The position numbers and the translations under genes are program-made. Positions 1 to 8,852 of a DNA stretch of 64,000 nt are shown in pieces; within the stretch, counting starts at the first letter, position 1, and each line of letters opens with the position of its first letter. Location: contig NZ_FORX01000002.1 in the NCBI RefSeq assembly GCF_900114115.1, forward strand, positions 62,001 to 126,000. The letters are read 5' to 3'. The notes under the pieces were generated by a model, which was given only the letters and a program-made list of their open reading frames with translations, was not told the origin of the DNA and did no database searches. The stretch is from Desulfomicrobium apsheronum (GTDB lineage Bacteria > Desulfobacterota > Desulfovibrionia > Desulfovibrionales > Desulfomicrobiaceae).

Positions 1-9
1 GGGGGATTC

Positions 10-3000
10 ATGGCACTGAGCATTGATAATTTTTTCCGTCAGACCGAAGTCGGGGCAACGCAGAGCGATCAGAAAGTTTATGTGCGCCAGGACGAAAAAC
101 TGGCCAAGACGTCGGCTTTTTCCTTTTTCCGGGGGCACGCCAGGGCCAGGGAGAACGATACGACGGCCAGGGCCTTTCTTGACACCATTCGCCGCGACCC
201 GGTTTACAGTAAGTATATCGATATCGCCAAAGAAGTGCTCGATGCCAGCCGGCAGGAAGGAAAACCCCTGCGCACCCGGCACATATCCATGGTCAGGGAG
301 CAGGTGGACCGCCAGTTGTCCCTCGATTTGGGCCAGGCCATCGCTATCGGCCAGCGGTTGGCCGGTGAAGGCGTGATTCCCGAAGGATTCGGGACTTCTT
401 TTGGCCAGTTCTGCATGACACATGCCCTGGGCGCCCAGGCTCTGGACGGCCAAGCCCTGCCCGGTGAACTGCTGCGGGATTTTCTCCAGGCCGAAGTTGT
501 GGGGCAGCATGTGGCCAAGCTCTGCCGGGACAGGGGCTTGGGAGACGGCGCCGACACGGTGCGCGCTATTCTGGAGAAAACGGGAGCTCTGGCCCACGGA
601 CTGGATCGCGCCTTTGACGGACACGATCTTGACGCCCACGCCTTGCGCCTCGAAGGGATCATGGCCGTGCTGGACGATTCTCTAGGCAAGGATCTGGATG
701 TGTTGCAGGAGTTGCAGGCAGGAGGAACGAACCTACGGGAACTCGAAAACGCCCCGGATGTCCGCGCCGTATTGCAGACCTTGATTCAGGCCGTGGATTC
801 CGGAGCCGCGAATCGGGGAGATGTGAACACGCTCTTCGCCGCCATCCGGATGGAGGGCAAAGATGTTGGCTCGGCCGAAGGACGCTGCGACGCGGTGCGT
901 TCTTTCCAGCTCAATGATCTGGGCTCCATCGTGGGACGGGAACTCATGACCGAACTGGGCGTTCCGGAAAATCTCGGCTCTCCCCTGGCGCATCACCCGC
1001 AGGTGCTGTCCGAGGCCAGCAAGGTCTTGGATGTCATGGTTCAGCCGCCGGCCATTCCCACCAAAGAGCAGGCGAAGAGCGCCCTGGAAGGCGCGCTGCG
1101 AGCCTTCATGGAAAAGAAGCTGCCCGAGGTGCGAGAGTTCGTGGTCATGTCCACCAATCCGCCCCTGGAGCTGGAGCCCAAGGCCCTGTCGCCGGAGACC
1201 CTGCCCAGGTTCATCAATGTTCTGCTCGAAGAGGACGCCATGCTTGATCCACTGCTGGGCGGTGACTTGCCTGCGGATTTTCTGCAGCGAGTTGAGCGGC
1301 ACAGCCACGTCGTGGAATCGTGTACCCACGGCGTGACCGGTACCTTCGGGTCCGATGATTTTTTGCATGTTCAGTCAGGGGCGATCCAGCTTCTTCTCGC
1401 CCGGCGGGGTGTGGAGCCAGGGCAGCACAAGGATGTTCTGAGGGCGGCCATGGAAAAATTCGGCCCTCTGGCGTCGGAATTGACCACTGTGAGCTTGTCT
1501 TGCGGCGACGGGTCTCTGCAAGGTGCGGGGGTGCAGGATCTCCACCTGACTTCCCTGGGAGCCTACCGTACCCTTGAGTCGCATATGATGGTCATGCTTC
1601 GTCTTGTTCCCGAAGATGTGCTGGTGGATATGCAAATCCCCGGAAAGGATTACCGCGAACGTACGGGTAACCTTCTGGAACAGAGCTTTCAACGCGAGAT
1701 CCCCAGCGAGGAGCTGTCCGACGCCACGCGCCTTTTCGTGCGCGCCCACGGGGTGGATATTCCCGACATGTCCGAGGACGTGCGTGCTCGGTTGGACGGG
1801 GTGGTCCGGTCCCGTCAAGAGGATGGGATGTCAAAGGCGCGGAGCGAAACCTTCGAGGCCGTGTTCGACGAATTTTTTCCGCGCGGCAGTGGCAACATCG
1901 AGGAAAATCCCGTCATGTTCTACACCGCCTTCGACGAGGCGGCGCGCACCGCAGATCTCTCGGGCGTCGATTCGGACCGGATTAGTGCCGGGAGCATGTT
2001 CCTCCCCGCTCGTGATGCCTGCGCTGAATGGATGGAGACGCATCCTGGGCCCATTGATCCGGCGTCGCTCAGGGAAGTGGTCATGAATTCCATAGCCGAT
2101 TCCCTGGTCGCCCTGAAAACGGTTCTGGACGGCATCGACGCCCTGCCCGAACCCCAGGGACGGTGGCCGGAAAAAGGTGCGTTCAGCGCCCGGGAAAAGG
2201 CGGTGATGAAAGACATGGCCATGACTACGGGGCTGCGCGATGTCGATCTGATCGTTCGCCTGGCCGAATTGGCTCGGGACAAGGCTTCGGGGGTAAAATT
2301 TCTGTGTTTGGATGAGAACACGGACAAGAGTTTTTCGCAGGGTGTTATCGAACTGGCCACCTCGTTCATGCCGCTTGCACGCCACCTTGCCGAGCATCCG
2401 GTTTCCGGCAGCGAGGACGCCCTGAGCGGCATGCTCATGATGACCGTGGGCTTCTCGGAGCTTGGCCGGGAGGAATTGGGTCGAATGTTCGACAGCCTGG
2501 ACGGCGGTTTGGGGCAACAGGTTTCCGGTGCCTTCAATTATTGCAGGGAGGTCGATGATTCGGCCAGGCCGACGATGTTCGCTGCCACGCGGATTATGGA
2601 AGAACTGCGCATGATAGCCGGAAGCCGCCTGGGTATCCGGGTCGAACGTGAACCTTTTTTCTTTCAACATACGGTATCCGAAGTCGGCGACATCGGCGGC
2701 GAGGTCATGGTCAACATCAATAAGCTGCGGAGGAACACCTTTTCGGAGTTGGATATCTCTCTTGGCCGGGTGGTGCCGAATCTGAACGCGGCCCAGATGG
2801 AAACGCTGCGCGGTATTGCCGGTCGTCTTGAGGTTTCGATGCCGCAGGAATTGCGCTTTTTGACTCCATTCCTGATGCAGGGTAATGCCCGCTCGCTCCT
2901 CGCGGCCCAGCGCGCGAGCGGCGGCCAACCGCTGTCCGCCTTCCAGATTTGGAAGGCCGTGACCGGGCACTCCGCGCCGTGGACTCTCAAGGAAAACGAC

Positions 3001-3666
3001 TTGGGCAGACGTTTGCTCGGCCACGTGCTTTCGACATACGACCGGGCTCTGGGCATCTCCTGCCCGGACATGGATCCGGCGCTGCGCCAGAATTCTGTAC
3101 TGGACGCCTTCACCAGGGGCCTGCCTTTTCCCAAGCTCATGGATCTGACCCGGCCAGGGGCGCGCCTGACCCAGGATGACATTGGTCTTGACCTGGGCAT
3201 GTCCAGTCTCCGGGATTATAGGCCCGATAACGCCTACGGTCTGGTCACGGATTTCAGACGGCGAGGGCAGAATACCGTCATGCGCATGGAGTCCGCCGAC
3301 GGACGAGGTATGCAGACCCAGCCCTTTAATATTCCGGATGCGGAAAACGTGCCGACCCATCCTATGTTCACGGCTCTCGTTGCCCACGTCCGCAGCATGA
3401 CCGTATCGTCCGCACAAATGGCCCGGACCCTTCAGGCCTTCAGTCAGGCAGGCCTGGTCGTGGCGCGCGTGATGAGCACGACTTTTCCCGGAGTTCAGCT
3501 CAGCGAACACGGGGATTTTTCAGTGACAGCTGTTCAGCGTGAGGATAACACCGTCACGGTCGACATAGACTCCGACCCGGCTTTGCCGCTGAGGTTTCAT
3601 CAACGCTACGTGATTGAGCCTGGCGGCAACCATCGCTGCACGGAATTCGTCATGGAGCGCAGGTAG
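10..3666 (+). CDS. Large candidate T3SS substrate (1218 aa, unknown function)
   Basis: A 1218-residue protein that I do not recognise as a named family. It is rich in predicted helix and polar residues and shows no signal peptide, membrane segment or obvious enzyme motif. The ATG at 10 follows a G-rich stretch (GGGGG at 1-5) that can serve as ribosome binding site. It stands 60 bp before sctX on the same strand, where Yersinia-type loci carry the gatekeeper and its chaperones, but it is far longer than a YopN-type gatekeeper. Its last ~100 residues have the same general make-up as the end of the 834 aa protein at 17521-20025 (a helical stretch followed by a beta-rich tail), which hints at two distantly related substrates. 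A secreted effector or translocator-like substrate is my inference from position and size; function is unknown. Confidence 0.6.
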   Translation: MALSIDNFFRQTEVGATQSDQKVYVRQDEKLAKTSAFSFFRGHARARENDTTARAFLDTIRRDPVYSKYIDIAKEVLDASRQEGKPLRTRHISMVREQVDRQLSLDLGQAIAIGQRLAGEGVIPEGFGTSFGQFCMTHALGAQALDGQALPGELLRDFLQAEVVGQHVAKLCRDRGLGDGADTVRAILEKTGALAHGLDRAFDGHDLDAHALRLEGIMAVLDDSLGKDLDVLQELQAGGTNLRELENAPDVRAVLQTLIQAVDSGAANRGDVNTLFAAIRMEGKDVGSAEGRCDAVRSFQLNDLGSIVGRELMTELGVPENLGSPLAHHPQVLSEASKVLDVMVQPPAIPTKEQAKSALEGALRAFMEKKLPEVREFVVMSTNPPLELEPKALSPETLPRFINVLLEEDAMLDPLLGGDLPADFLQRVERHSHVVESCTHGVTGTFGSDDFLHVQSGAIQLLLARRGVEPGQHKDVLRAAMEKFGPLASELTTVSLSCGDGSLQGAGVQDLHLTSLGAYRTLESHMMVMLRLVPEDVLVDMQIPGKDYRERTGNLLEQSFQREIPSEELSDATRLFVRAHGVDIPDMSEDVRARLDGVVRSRQEDGMSKARSETFEAVFDEFFPRGSGNIEENPVMFYTAFDEAARTADLSGVDSDRISAGSMFLPARDACAEWMETHPGPIDPASLREVVMNSIADSLVALKTVLDGIDALPEPQGRWPEKGAFSAREKAVMKDMAMTTGLRDVDLIVRLAELARDKASGVKFLCLDENTDKSFSQGVIELATSFMPLARHLAEHPVSGSEDALSGMLMMTVGFSELGREELGRMFDSLDGGLGQQVSGAFNYCREVDDSARPTMFAATRIMEELRMIAGSRLGIRVEREPFFFQHTVSEVGDIGGEVMVNINKLRRNTFSELDISLGRVVPNLNAAQMETLRGIAGRLEVSMPQELRFLTPFLMQGNARSLLAAQRASGGQPLSAFQIWKAVTGHSAPWTLKENDLGRRLLGHVLSTYDRALGISCPDMDPALRQNSVLDAFTRGLPFPKLMDLTRPGARLTQDDIGLDLGMSSLRDYRPDNAYGLVTDFRRRGQNTVMRMESADGRGMQTQPFNIPDAENVPTHPMFTALVAHVRSMTVSSAQMARTLQAFSQAGLVVARVMSTTFPGVQLSEHGDFSVTAVQREDNTVTVDIDSDPALPLRFHQRYVIEPGGNHRCTEFVMERR

Positions 3667-3726
3667 CAGAGAAGTGCGTTCCGCCTGCGGGAACGCTGTC
3701 ATCGATTTCAGATCAACGGAGTTTTC

Positions 3727-4101
3727 ATGGTTTCATCCATCAACAATCTGCTCGATCCGTCCCTGGGCATCCAGGACATCATGGACCCGGGACTTTCCGC
3801 CGACGGACAGCTGCCCCAGGCCAGGCCGCTGGCAGCCAGCGTGCTGCGCGAGGCTGGCCTTGAGGAACTCTATTCGCCCCTCAACGCCGCCAGGCTCGTG
3901 GAACAGGCGCTGTGTCCGGACGTGGGCGACGGCGAGTTGCTGCGGCCCGAGGTTTTCGCCGCCAACCTGAGCGAAAGCTTCGAGGCCCTGAAGGACAGTC
4001 AGAATCCTGAAGTGCGGGATTTCCTGAACACGGATCTACGCCTGTTGCTGGAAAACCGGGACCTTCTGCAGGCCTACACCGGTCTGATGATCGGAGGCTA
4101 G
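3727..4101 (+). CDS. sctX: SctX (YscX-like) T3SS export component
   Basis: 124 residues, close to the ~122 aa of YscX. YscX is itself secreted, binds YscY and SctV, and is needed to export early substrates. The protein has a leucine-rich middle (LEELYSPL, near residue 48) and a C-terminal helix with the LLENRDLLQ pattern resembling the YscX tail. The main support is gene order: small YscX-sized ORF, then a TPR protein resembling YscY, then sctV, as in the Yersinia yscX-yscY-lcrD block. ATG at 3727 lies 60 bp after the preceding gene and its stop is 1 bp from the next start. Primary sequence similarity is weak, so the call rests on size, pattern and synteny. Confidence 0.7.
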   Translation: MVSSINNLLDPSLGIQDIMDPGLSADGQLPQARPLAASVLREAGLEELYSPLNAARLVEQALCPDVGDGELLRPEVFAANLSESFEALKDSQNPEVRDFLNTDLRLLLENRDLLQAYTGLMIGG

Positions 4102-4102
4102 C

Positions 4103-4543
4103 GTGAATCTGCAGCGACAGCACCGCGAGACCCTGCTCATTCTTGGATACATGTATTTGCGCATGGGCGAACTGGAGCGGGCGGGCCGCCTTTTCGCCGC
4201 CCTCATCGCCGTGTCCGGGGAACGGGCCGGGAGTTCCGGCACGCCGGCCCTGGATGTCCTTGACCGCTTGGCCCATGCCAGCATGGCGATGGTGGACCTG
4301 GAGCGCGACGATCCGGGAGCGGCCCTGGACAACCTGCACAAGGCCATGGACGGCCGCGTCCTCTCCTCCCGCGAGGCAGCTCTGCACCTGCTGCGTGCCC
4401 GGGCCCTGTGGCGACAGGATCGGCGCGAGGAGGCCAGACAGGCGGTGGACGCCTTCATCGGACTGGGTGGACGCCTTGACGGCGGCCAGTCCGACGGGGA
4501 GGCAAAGTCGGCCCGATCAGATAAAAGCGGGACCAGAGCATGA
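4103..4543 (+). CDS. sctY: SctY (YscY-like) TPR chaperone of SctX
   Basis: 146 residues starting with GTG at 4103, five bases after a GGAGG site (4093-4097) that lies inside the end of sctX. The N-terminal helices (QRQHRETLLILGYMYLRMG, then LERAGRLFAALIAV) match the first TPR-like unit of YscY closely in spacing and hydrophobic pattern; further helix pairs follow to about residue 125 and the C-terminus is a polar tail. YscY binds YscX in the cytoplasm and both contact the SctV export gate. The stop overlaps the ATG of sctV by 4 bp (ATGA), indicating coupled translation. Confidence 0.8.
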   Translation: MNLQRQHRETLLILGYMYLRMGELERAGRLFAALIAVSGERAGSSGTPALDVLDRLAHASMAMVDLERDDPGAALDNLHKAMDGRVLSSREAALHLLRARALWRQDRREEARQAVDAFIGLGGRLDGGQSDGEAKSARSDKSGTRA

Positions 4544-6639
4544 ACGCATTCGCCATAGCCCGCTCGGCCGTAGGCATGATCACAAGGCACAACGACCTGT
4601 CCATCGTCGCCTTGCTGGTCATCGTGGTGGGGCTCATGATTTTGCCCCTGCCCACGCCCTTGGTGGACGCCTTCATCGGTATGAACATGGCCTTGTCCTT
4701 CATCATGCTCATGATGTCGATGTACGTACGTACGGCCTTGGATTTTTCAGTCTTTCCGACCATGCTGCTTTTCACCACCCTGTTTCGGGTGGGACTCAAC
4801 ATCACCACCACTCGCCTCATCCTCCTTCAGGCCGACGCGGGCGAGATCATCTTCACCTTCGGCGACTTCGCCCTGGGCGGAAATTTCGTGGTCGGCGCCG
4901 TGGTCTTTCTCATTTTGACCATCGTGCAGTTCCTGGTCATCGCCAAGGGCGCCGAGCGAGTGGCCGAGGTCGGGGCCCGTTTCACCCTGGACGCCATGCC
5001 GGGCAAGCAGATGTCCATTGATGCGGACATGCGCGCCGGGGTCATCGATATGGCCGAGGCCCAGTCCCGTCGCCAGCGCGTGAGCCAGGAAAGCCAGATG
5101 TACGGCGCCATGGACGGAGCCATGAAGTTCGTCAAGGGCGACAGCATCGCAGGCATGATCATAGCCGTGGTCAACATCGTCGGCGGAACCATTATCGGCA
5201 TTTCCCAAAATGGAATGACGGCCGGAGAGGCGTTGCACGTCTATGGCATCCTGACCATCGGCGACGGTCTGGTCTCCCAGATTCCGTCCCTGCTGGTGTC
5301 CATCTCGGCCGGCGTCCTCATCACCCGCACCGGCGATTCCGAGGTCAACGTCGGTACCCAGATCGGCGAGCAGTTCTTCAACCAGCCCAAGGCCCTGCTT
5401 ATGGCTGGAGGTCTGGTATTCCTTTTTGCTCTTATTCCCGGATTTCCCAAGCCACAGCTCTTCGCCCTGGCCGCGTGCCTGGGGGGGCTTGGCTACGTGC
5501 TGCGTCGCATCAGCCTGCTGCCTCAGACCCATGACGCCCGGGCCGAGCTGACCAGGTCGCTCAAGCCTTCGGCCACGCCCAAAAAGTCGGGCAAGCCCTT
5601 GCCGGGCGGGCAGCGCGACGAGTTTGCGCCGACAGTGCCCATCATCCTCGACATCTCCGAGGACATGGGGGACAGCCTTGACTACGACTCCCTCAACGAG
5701 GAGCTGGCGACCCTGCGCCGGGCCCTGTATTTTGACCTGGGCGTGCCCTTTCCGGGCATCAACATTCGCCCCAACCCCGGCCTGGAGGATCTGAGCTATT
5801 CCCTGCACGTCAACGAGATCCCCATGTCGCGGGGGAAGCTGGAAAGGGGCATGGTTCTGGTCCGGGATACGCGCGAAAATCTGCGGATGCTTGGCGTGGA
5901 CGTGAAGGAGGGCGAGCGTTTCCTGCCCGACGTGGATCCTCTTTGGGTGCCTGCGGCCCAGAGTCCGAGCCTGGCCCGCGTGGGCATCTCCTGCATGAGC
6001 CATCCGCGTATTCTGGCCTACCACCTGTCCCTGATCCTGTCGCGCCACGCTTCCTCCTTCCTGGGCCTGCAGGAGACCAAGTACCTCCTGGACCGTATGG
6101 AGGAACGCGCCCCGGATCTGGTGCGCGAGGCCACGCGCCTCATGCCCACCCAGCGCATCGCCGAGATATTCCAGCGCCTGGTGCAGGAACAGGTCTCCAT
6201 CCGCGACCTGCGCGGCATCCTGGAGGCACTGGTGGAATGGAGCCCAAAGGAGAAGGACGCGGTCATGCTCGCCGAGTACGTGCGCACGGCCCTCAAACGC
6301 CAGATCAGCTATATGTACTCCAAGGGGCAGAACATGCTGCCGGCCATTCTCATGGAGCCCTCTGTGGAGGAGACTATCCGCAAAGCCATCCGGCAGACAT
6401 CGGCGGGCGCGTTCCTGGCCCTGGACCCGGAGACCACCCAGCGCTTCATGAAGGCCGTGGGCGAGGCCGCCGGCAGATACAAGACCAGCACCCAGAAGCC
6501 CGTTCTGGTGGTCTCCATGGACATTCGCCGGTATGTGCGTCGGCTCATCGAGGGGGAACACTATGGCCTGGCCGTGGTGTCGTACCAGGAGATCACGCCG
6601 GAGATTTCGGTCCAGCCCGTGAACAGGATACGCCTGTAG
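4540..6639 (+). CDS. sctV: SctV, T3SS export gate protein (FHIPEP/LcrD family)
   Basis: 699 residues, normal for SctV. About eight membrane segments lie in residues 15-325. FRVGLNI is at residues 82-88 and the family's most conserved cytoplasmic loop (LDAMPGKQMSIDADMRAG, from residue 150) is intact. A soluble C-terminal domain from about residue 360 forms the nonameric ring that receives substrates and chaperones. The domain layout equals flagellar FlhA, but the adjacent sctX/sctY genes and the candidate effectors point to a non-flagellar injectisome. The ATG at 4540 overlaps the sctY stop. The following sctS starts 42 bp downstream, and sctR is absent from this interval. Confidence 0.97.
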   Translation: MNAFAIARSAVGMITRHNDLSIVALLVIVVGLMILPLPTPLVDAFIGMNMALSFIMLMMSMYVRTALDFSVFPTMLLFTTLFRVGLNITTTRLILLQADAGEIIFTFGDFALGGNFVVGAVVFLILTIVQFLVIAKGAERVAEVGARFTLDAMPGKQMSIDADMRAGVIDMAEAQSRRQRVSQESQMYGAMDGAMKFVKGDSIAGMIIAVVNIVGGTIIGISQNGMTAGEALHVYGILTIGDGLVSQIPSLLVSISAGVLITRTGDSEVNVGTQIGEQFFNQPKALLMAGGLVFLFALIPGFPKPQLFALAACLGGLGYVLRRISLLPQTHDARAELTRSLKPSATPKKSGKPLPGGQRDEFAPTVPIILDISEDMGDSLDYDSLNEELATLRRALYFDLGVPFPGINIRPNPGLEDLSYSLHVNEIPMSRGKLERGMVLVRDTRENLRMLGVDVKEGERFLPDVDPLWVPAAQSPSLARVGISCMSHPRILAYHLSLILSRHASSFLGLQETKYLLDRMEERAPDLVREATRLMPTQRIAEIFQRLVQEQVSIRDLRGILEALVEWSPKEKDAVMLAEYVRTALKRQISYMYSKGQNMLPAILMEPSVEETIRKAIRQTSAGAFLALDPETTQRFMKAVGEAAGRYKTSTQKPVLVVSMDIRRYVRRLIEGEHYGLAVVSYQEITPEISVQPVNRIRL

Positions 6640-6681
6640 GGCAAGGCCAGGGGGCCGTCGTCAACTTCCAAAGGAGAGGTG

Positions 6682-6942
6682 ATGGAAGTCACTGCCATTA
6701 ACTATGCCGTGCAGGCCCTGTACCTGGTGCTCATGCTCTCGTTGCCGCCCATCGTGGTTGCCTCGGTGGTGGGCATCATCTTCAGCCTGATCCAGGCCAT
6801 CACCCAGCTTCAGGAGCAGACCCTGTCTTTTGGCGTCAAGCTCATCGCGGTCATCGCGACCCTGTTCGTGATGGGTGGCTGGCTGAGCGGTCAAATTTTG
6901 CGATATGCTACTGAAATATTTAACAATTTCTACTTGTCGTAA
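6682..6942 (+). CDS. sctS: SctS, T3SS export apparatus protein (FliQ/SpaQ family)
   Basis: 86 residues with two long hydrophobic helices (about 11-38 and 52-76), the standard SctS/FliQ architecture; the sequence contains the family stretch SLIQAITQLQEQTL. SctS forms, with SctR and SctT, the inner-membrane export channel. A GTG sits one codon upstream at 6679, but the AGGAG at 6672-6676 is five bases from the ATG at 6682, so I take the ATG. It is followed after 19 bp by sctT. Confidence 0.95.
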   Translation: MEVTAINYAVQALYLVLMLSLPPIVVASVVGIIFSLIQAITQLQEQTLSFGVKLIAVIATLFVMGGWLSGQILRYATEIFNNFYLS

Positions 6943-6961
6943 TGAGTAAAGGGGGGGGCGG

Positions 6962-7789
6962 ATGAATCTGGAAGCCCTCTTTCAGGAGCTCCGCGTCATG
7001 GACCATCTGCTGGCCGTGCTTCTGGGCATGCCGCGTCTGTTCATGATCATACAGACGGTTCCGTTCCTGGGCGGCACCATTGTCACCGGTCAGATTCGTG
7101 TGGCCGTGGCCTTTGCCTGCTATATGTTCATCCATCCCATGGTTCTTGATCAGCTTGATGTGCCTCAAGTCATGACCATGGCCGTCATGGGACAATTGAC
7201 CCTTGTTTTGCTCAAGGAGAGTCTGCTCGGTTTCCTGCTGGGTTTTCTAGCCGGGATGCTGTTCTGGGCCGTGCAATGCGCGGGCTTCTTCATTGACAAC
7301 CAGCGCGGTGCGTCCATGGCCTCGGGCGCTGATCCCCTGTCCGGGGAGGAGACCTCCCCGCTGGGTTCCCTGCTTTTCCAGTGCGCGGTATACCTGTTCT
7401 TTTCCGGCGGCGCCTTCCTGGCCTTCCTCTCTTTGGTCTACTCCAGCTACGAGGTCTGGCCAGTGGCTTCATTGCTGCCCGCCGGCCTGTTCGAGCGCGG
7501 CGCGGATGTGCCCCTGTTCTTCGCCGGCCGCGTGGCCTGGCTCATGAGCACCATGATTCTGCTCTCGGCTCCTATCGTGGCCGCCTGCCTGCTCACGGAC
7601 ATGTCCCTGGGCCTCATCAACCGCTTCGCGGCGCAGCTCAACGTGTATATTCTGGGCATGCCCATCAAGAGCGCCCTGGCGGCCTTTCTCCTGTTCGTGT
7701 CCTTCGGGCTTCTCATGTCCCAGATCGGAGGGCTTTTCGCCACCATCGGCAACGACCTGGCAATGCTGCGGATTCTGTTCCATGAGTGA
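6962..7789 (+). CDS. sctT: SctT, T3SS export apparatus protein (FliR/SpaR family)
   Basis: 275 residues, multi-spanning. It contains the family's early membrane segment and the DNQRGASMASGADPLSGEET stretch near residues 115-135, typical of SctT/SpaR cytosolic loops. SctT joins SctR and SctS in the export-gate core in the inner membrane. ATG at 6962 follows a G-rich ribosome binding site (GGGGGGG). Its 3' end overlaps sctU by 8 bp, so the two are likely translated together. Confidence 0.96.
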   Translation: MNLEALFQELRVMDHLLAVLLGMPRLFMIIQTVPFLGGTIVTGQIRVAVAFACYMFIHPMVLDQLDVPQVMTMAVMGQLTLVLLKESLLGFLLGFLAGMLFWAVQCAGFFIDNQRGASMASGADPLSGEETSPLGSLLFQCAVYLFFSGGAFLAFLSLVYSSYEVWPVASLLPAGLFERGADVPLFFAGRVAWLMSTMILLSAPIVAACLLTDMSLGLINRFAAQLNVYILGMPIKSALAAFLLFVSFGLLMSQIGGLFATIGNDLAMLRILFHE

Positions 7790-8837
7790 GAAGACCGAAC
7801 AACCCACGGCAAAGCGCCTGCGCGAGGCGCGGGAGAAGGGCGACGTCTGCAAGAGCCAGGACGTGCCGGCGGCCATGTCCGTGCTCGCCATCGCCGTTTA
7901 TCTTTCGGCCATGAGCGACTCCATCTACGAGACTCTCTCGACCATGACGGAGGTGCCCATGATCGTCATGAGCCTACCCTTCGAGCAGGCTCTGCCCCTG
8001 GCCGCCGACGTCACGGTGGCGTGCTTTCTGAAACTGGTCCTGCCCATCGTAGGCCTGGTCATGGTTACCTCCATCGTGTCCAACCTGGCACAGGTCGGTG
8101 TCCTTTTCGCCTTCAAGGGCGCCATGCCCAAGCTTGAGAACATAAGTCCCTCCAAGTGGTTCCAGAAGGTTTTTTCCATCAAGAACGCCGTGGAGTTCCT
8201 CAAGAACATACTCAAAGTCGTGGTCCTGTCCTGGGTGGTCTGGTTGATAATGTCCGCGCACCTGAAGACCCTCTTCACCATCCCCAACGGCAACGTCGGG
8301 CACCTGTGGGCGGTGCTGGGGGAGGCCATGCACGACCTGCTCTTCGCCGCGGCCGGTGCGTTCTGCGTTATCGCCGCCGTGGACTACCTCTTCCAGCGCT
8401 GGCAGTACAACAAGCAGCACATGATGAGCAAAGACGAGGTCAAGCGTGAGTACAAAGAGATGGAGGGCGATCCAATGATCAAGGGCAAGCGCAAGCAGCT
8501 GCAGCAGGAGATGCTGGCGCAGAACACGCTGGGCAACGTGCGCAAGGCCAAAGTGCTCGTGACCAACCCGACACATTTTGCCGTGGCCCTCGATTACGAG
8601 AAGGACAAGACACCCCTGCCGATCATTCTGGCCAAGGGTGAGGGCCTGCTGGCCCGGCGCATGATAGAGATCGCCCAGGAAGAGGGCATTCCGATCATGC
8701 AGAACGTTCCCCTGGCTCACGCCCTCTTTGAGACGGGCACGGAAAACGCCTACATCCCCAAGGATCTTATCGGGCCCGTGGCCGAGGTGCTGCGCTGGGT
8801 GCAGAGTCTCGGAGCCGACGGTGCGCGCGGCAGATAA
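7782..8837 (+). CDS. sctU: SctU, T3SS autoprotease / substrate-specificity switch
   Basis: 351 residues, the usual SctU/FlhB length. It opens with the family signature SEKTEQPTAKRLREAREKG, has four membrane helices up to about residue 215, then the cytoplasmic domain. The self-cleavage motif NPTH is intact at residues 262-265 (8565-8576), so the protein should cleave between N262 and P263 and switch export from early to late substrates. It overlaps sctT by 8 bp and is followed 15 bp later by the regulator gene. NPTH and the N-terminal signature make the family assignment secure. Confidence 0.97.
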   Translation: MSEKTEQPTAKRLREAREKGDVCKSQDVPAAMSVLAIAVYLSAMSDSIYETLSTMTEVPMIVMSLPFEQALPLAADVTVACFLKLVLPIVGLVMVTSIVSNLAQVGVLFAFKGAMPKLENISPSKWFQKVFSIKNAVEFLKNILKVVVLSWVVWLIMSAHLKTLFTIPNGNVGHLWAVLGEAMHDLLFAAAGAFCVIAAVDYLFQRWQYNKQHMMSKDEVKREYKEMEGDPMIKGKRKQLQQEMLAQNTLGNVRKAKVLVTNPTHFAVALDYEKDKTPLPIILAKGEGLLARRMIEIAQEEGIPIMQNVPLAHALFETGTENAYIPKDLIGPVAEVLRWVQSLGADGARGR

Positions 8838-8852
8838 CTCAAGGTATTACTC

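Noticed and set aside
1831-3510. Long open frame on - within the first gene (similar ones at 4747-6561 and 46260-48155)
   Set aside because: Antisense frames opposite well-supported genes in high-G+C DNA, with low-complexity His/Gln/Gly-rich products and no ribosome binding sites.
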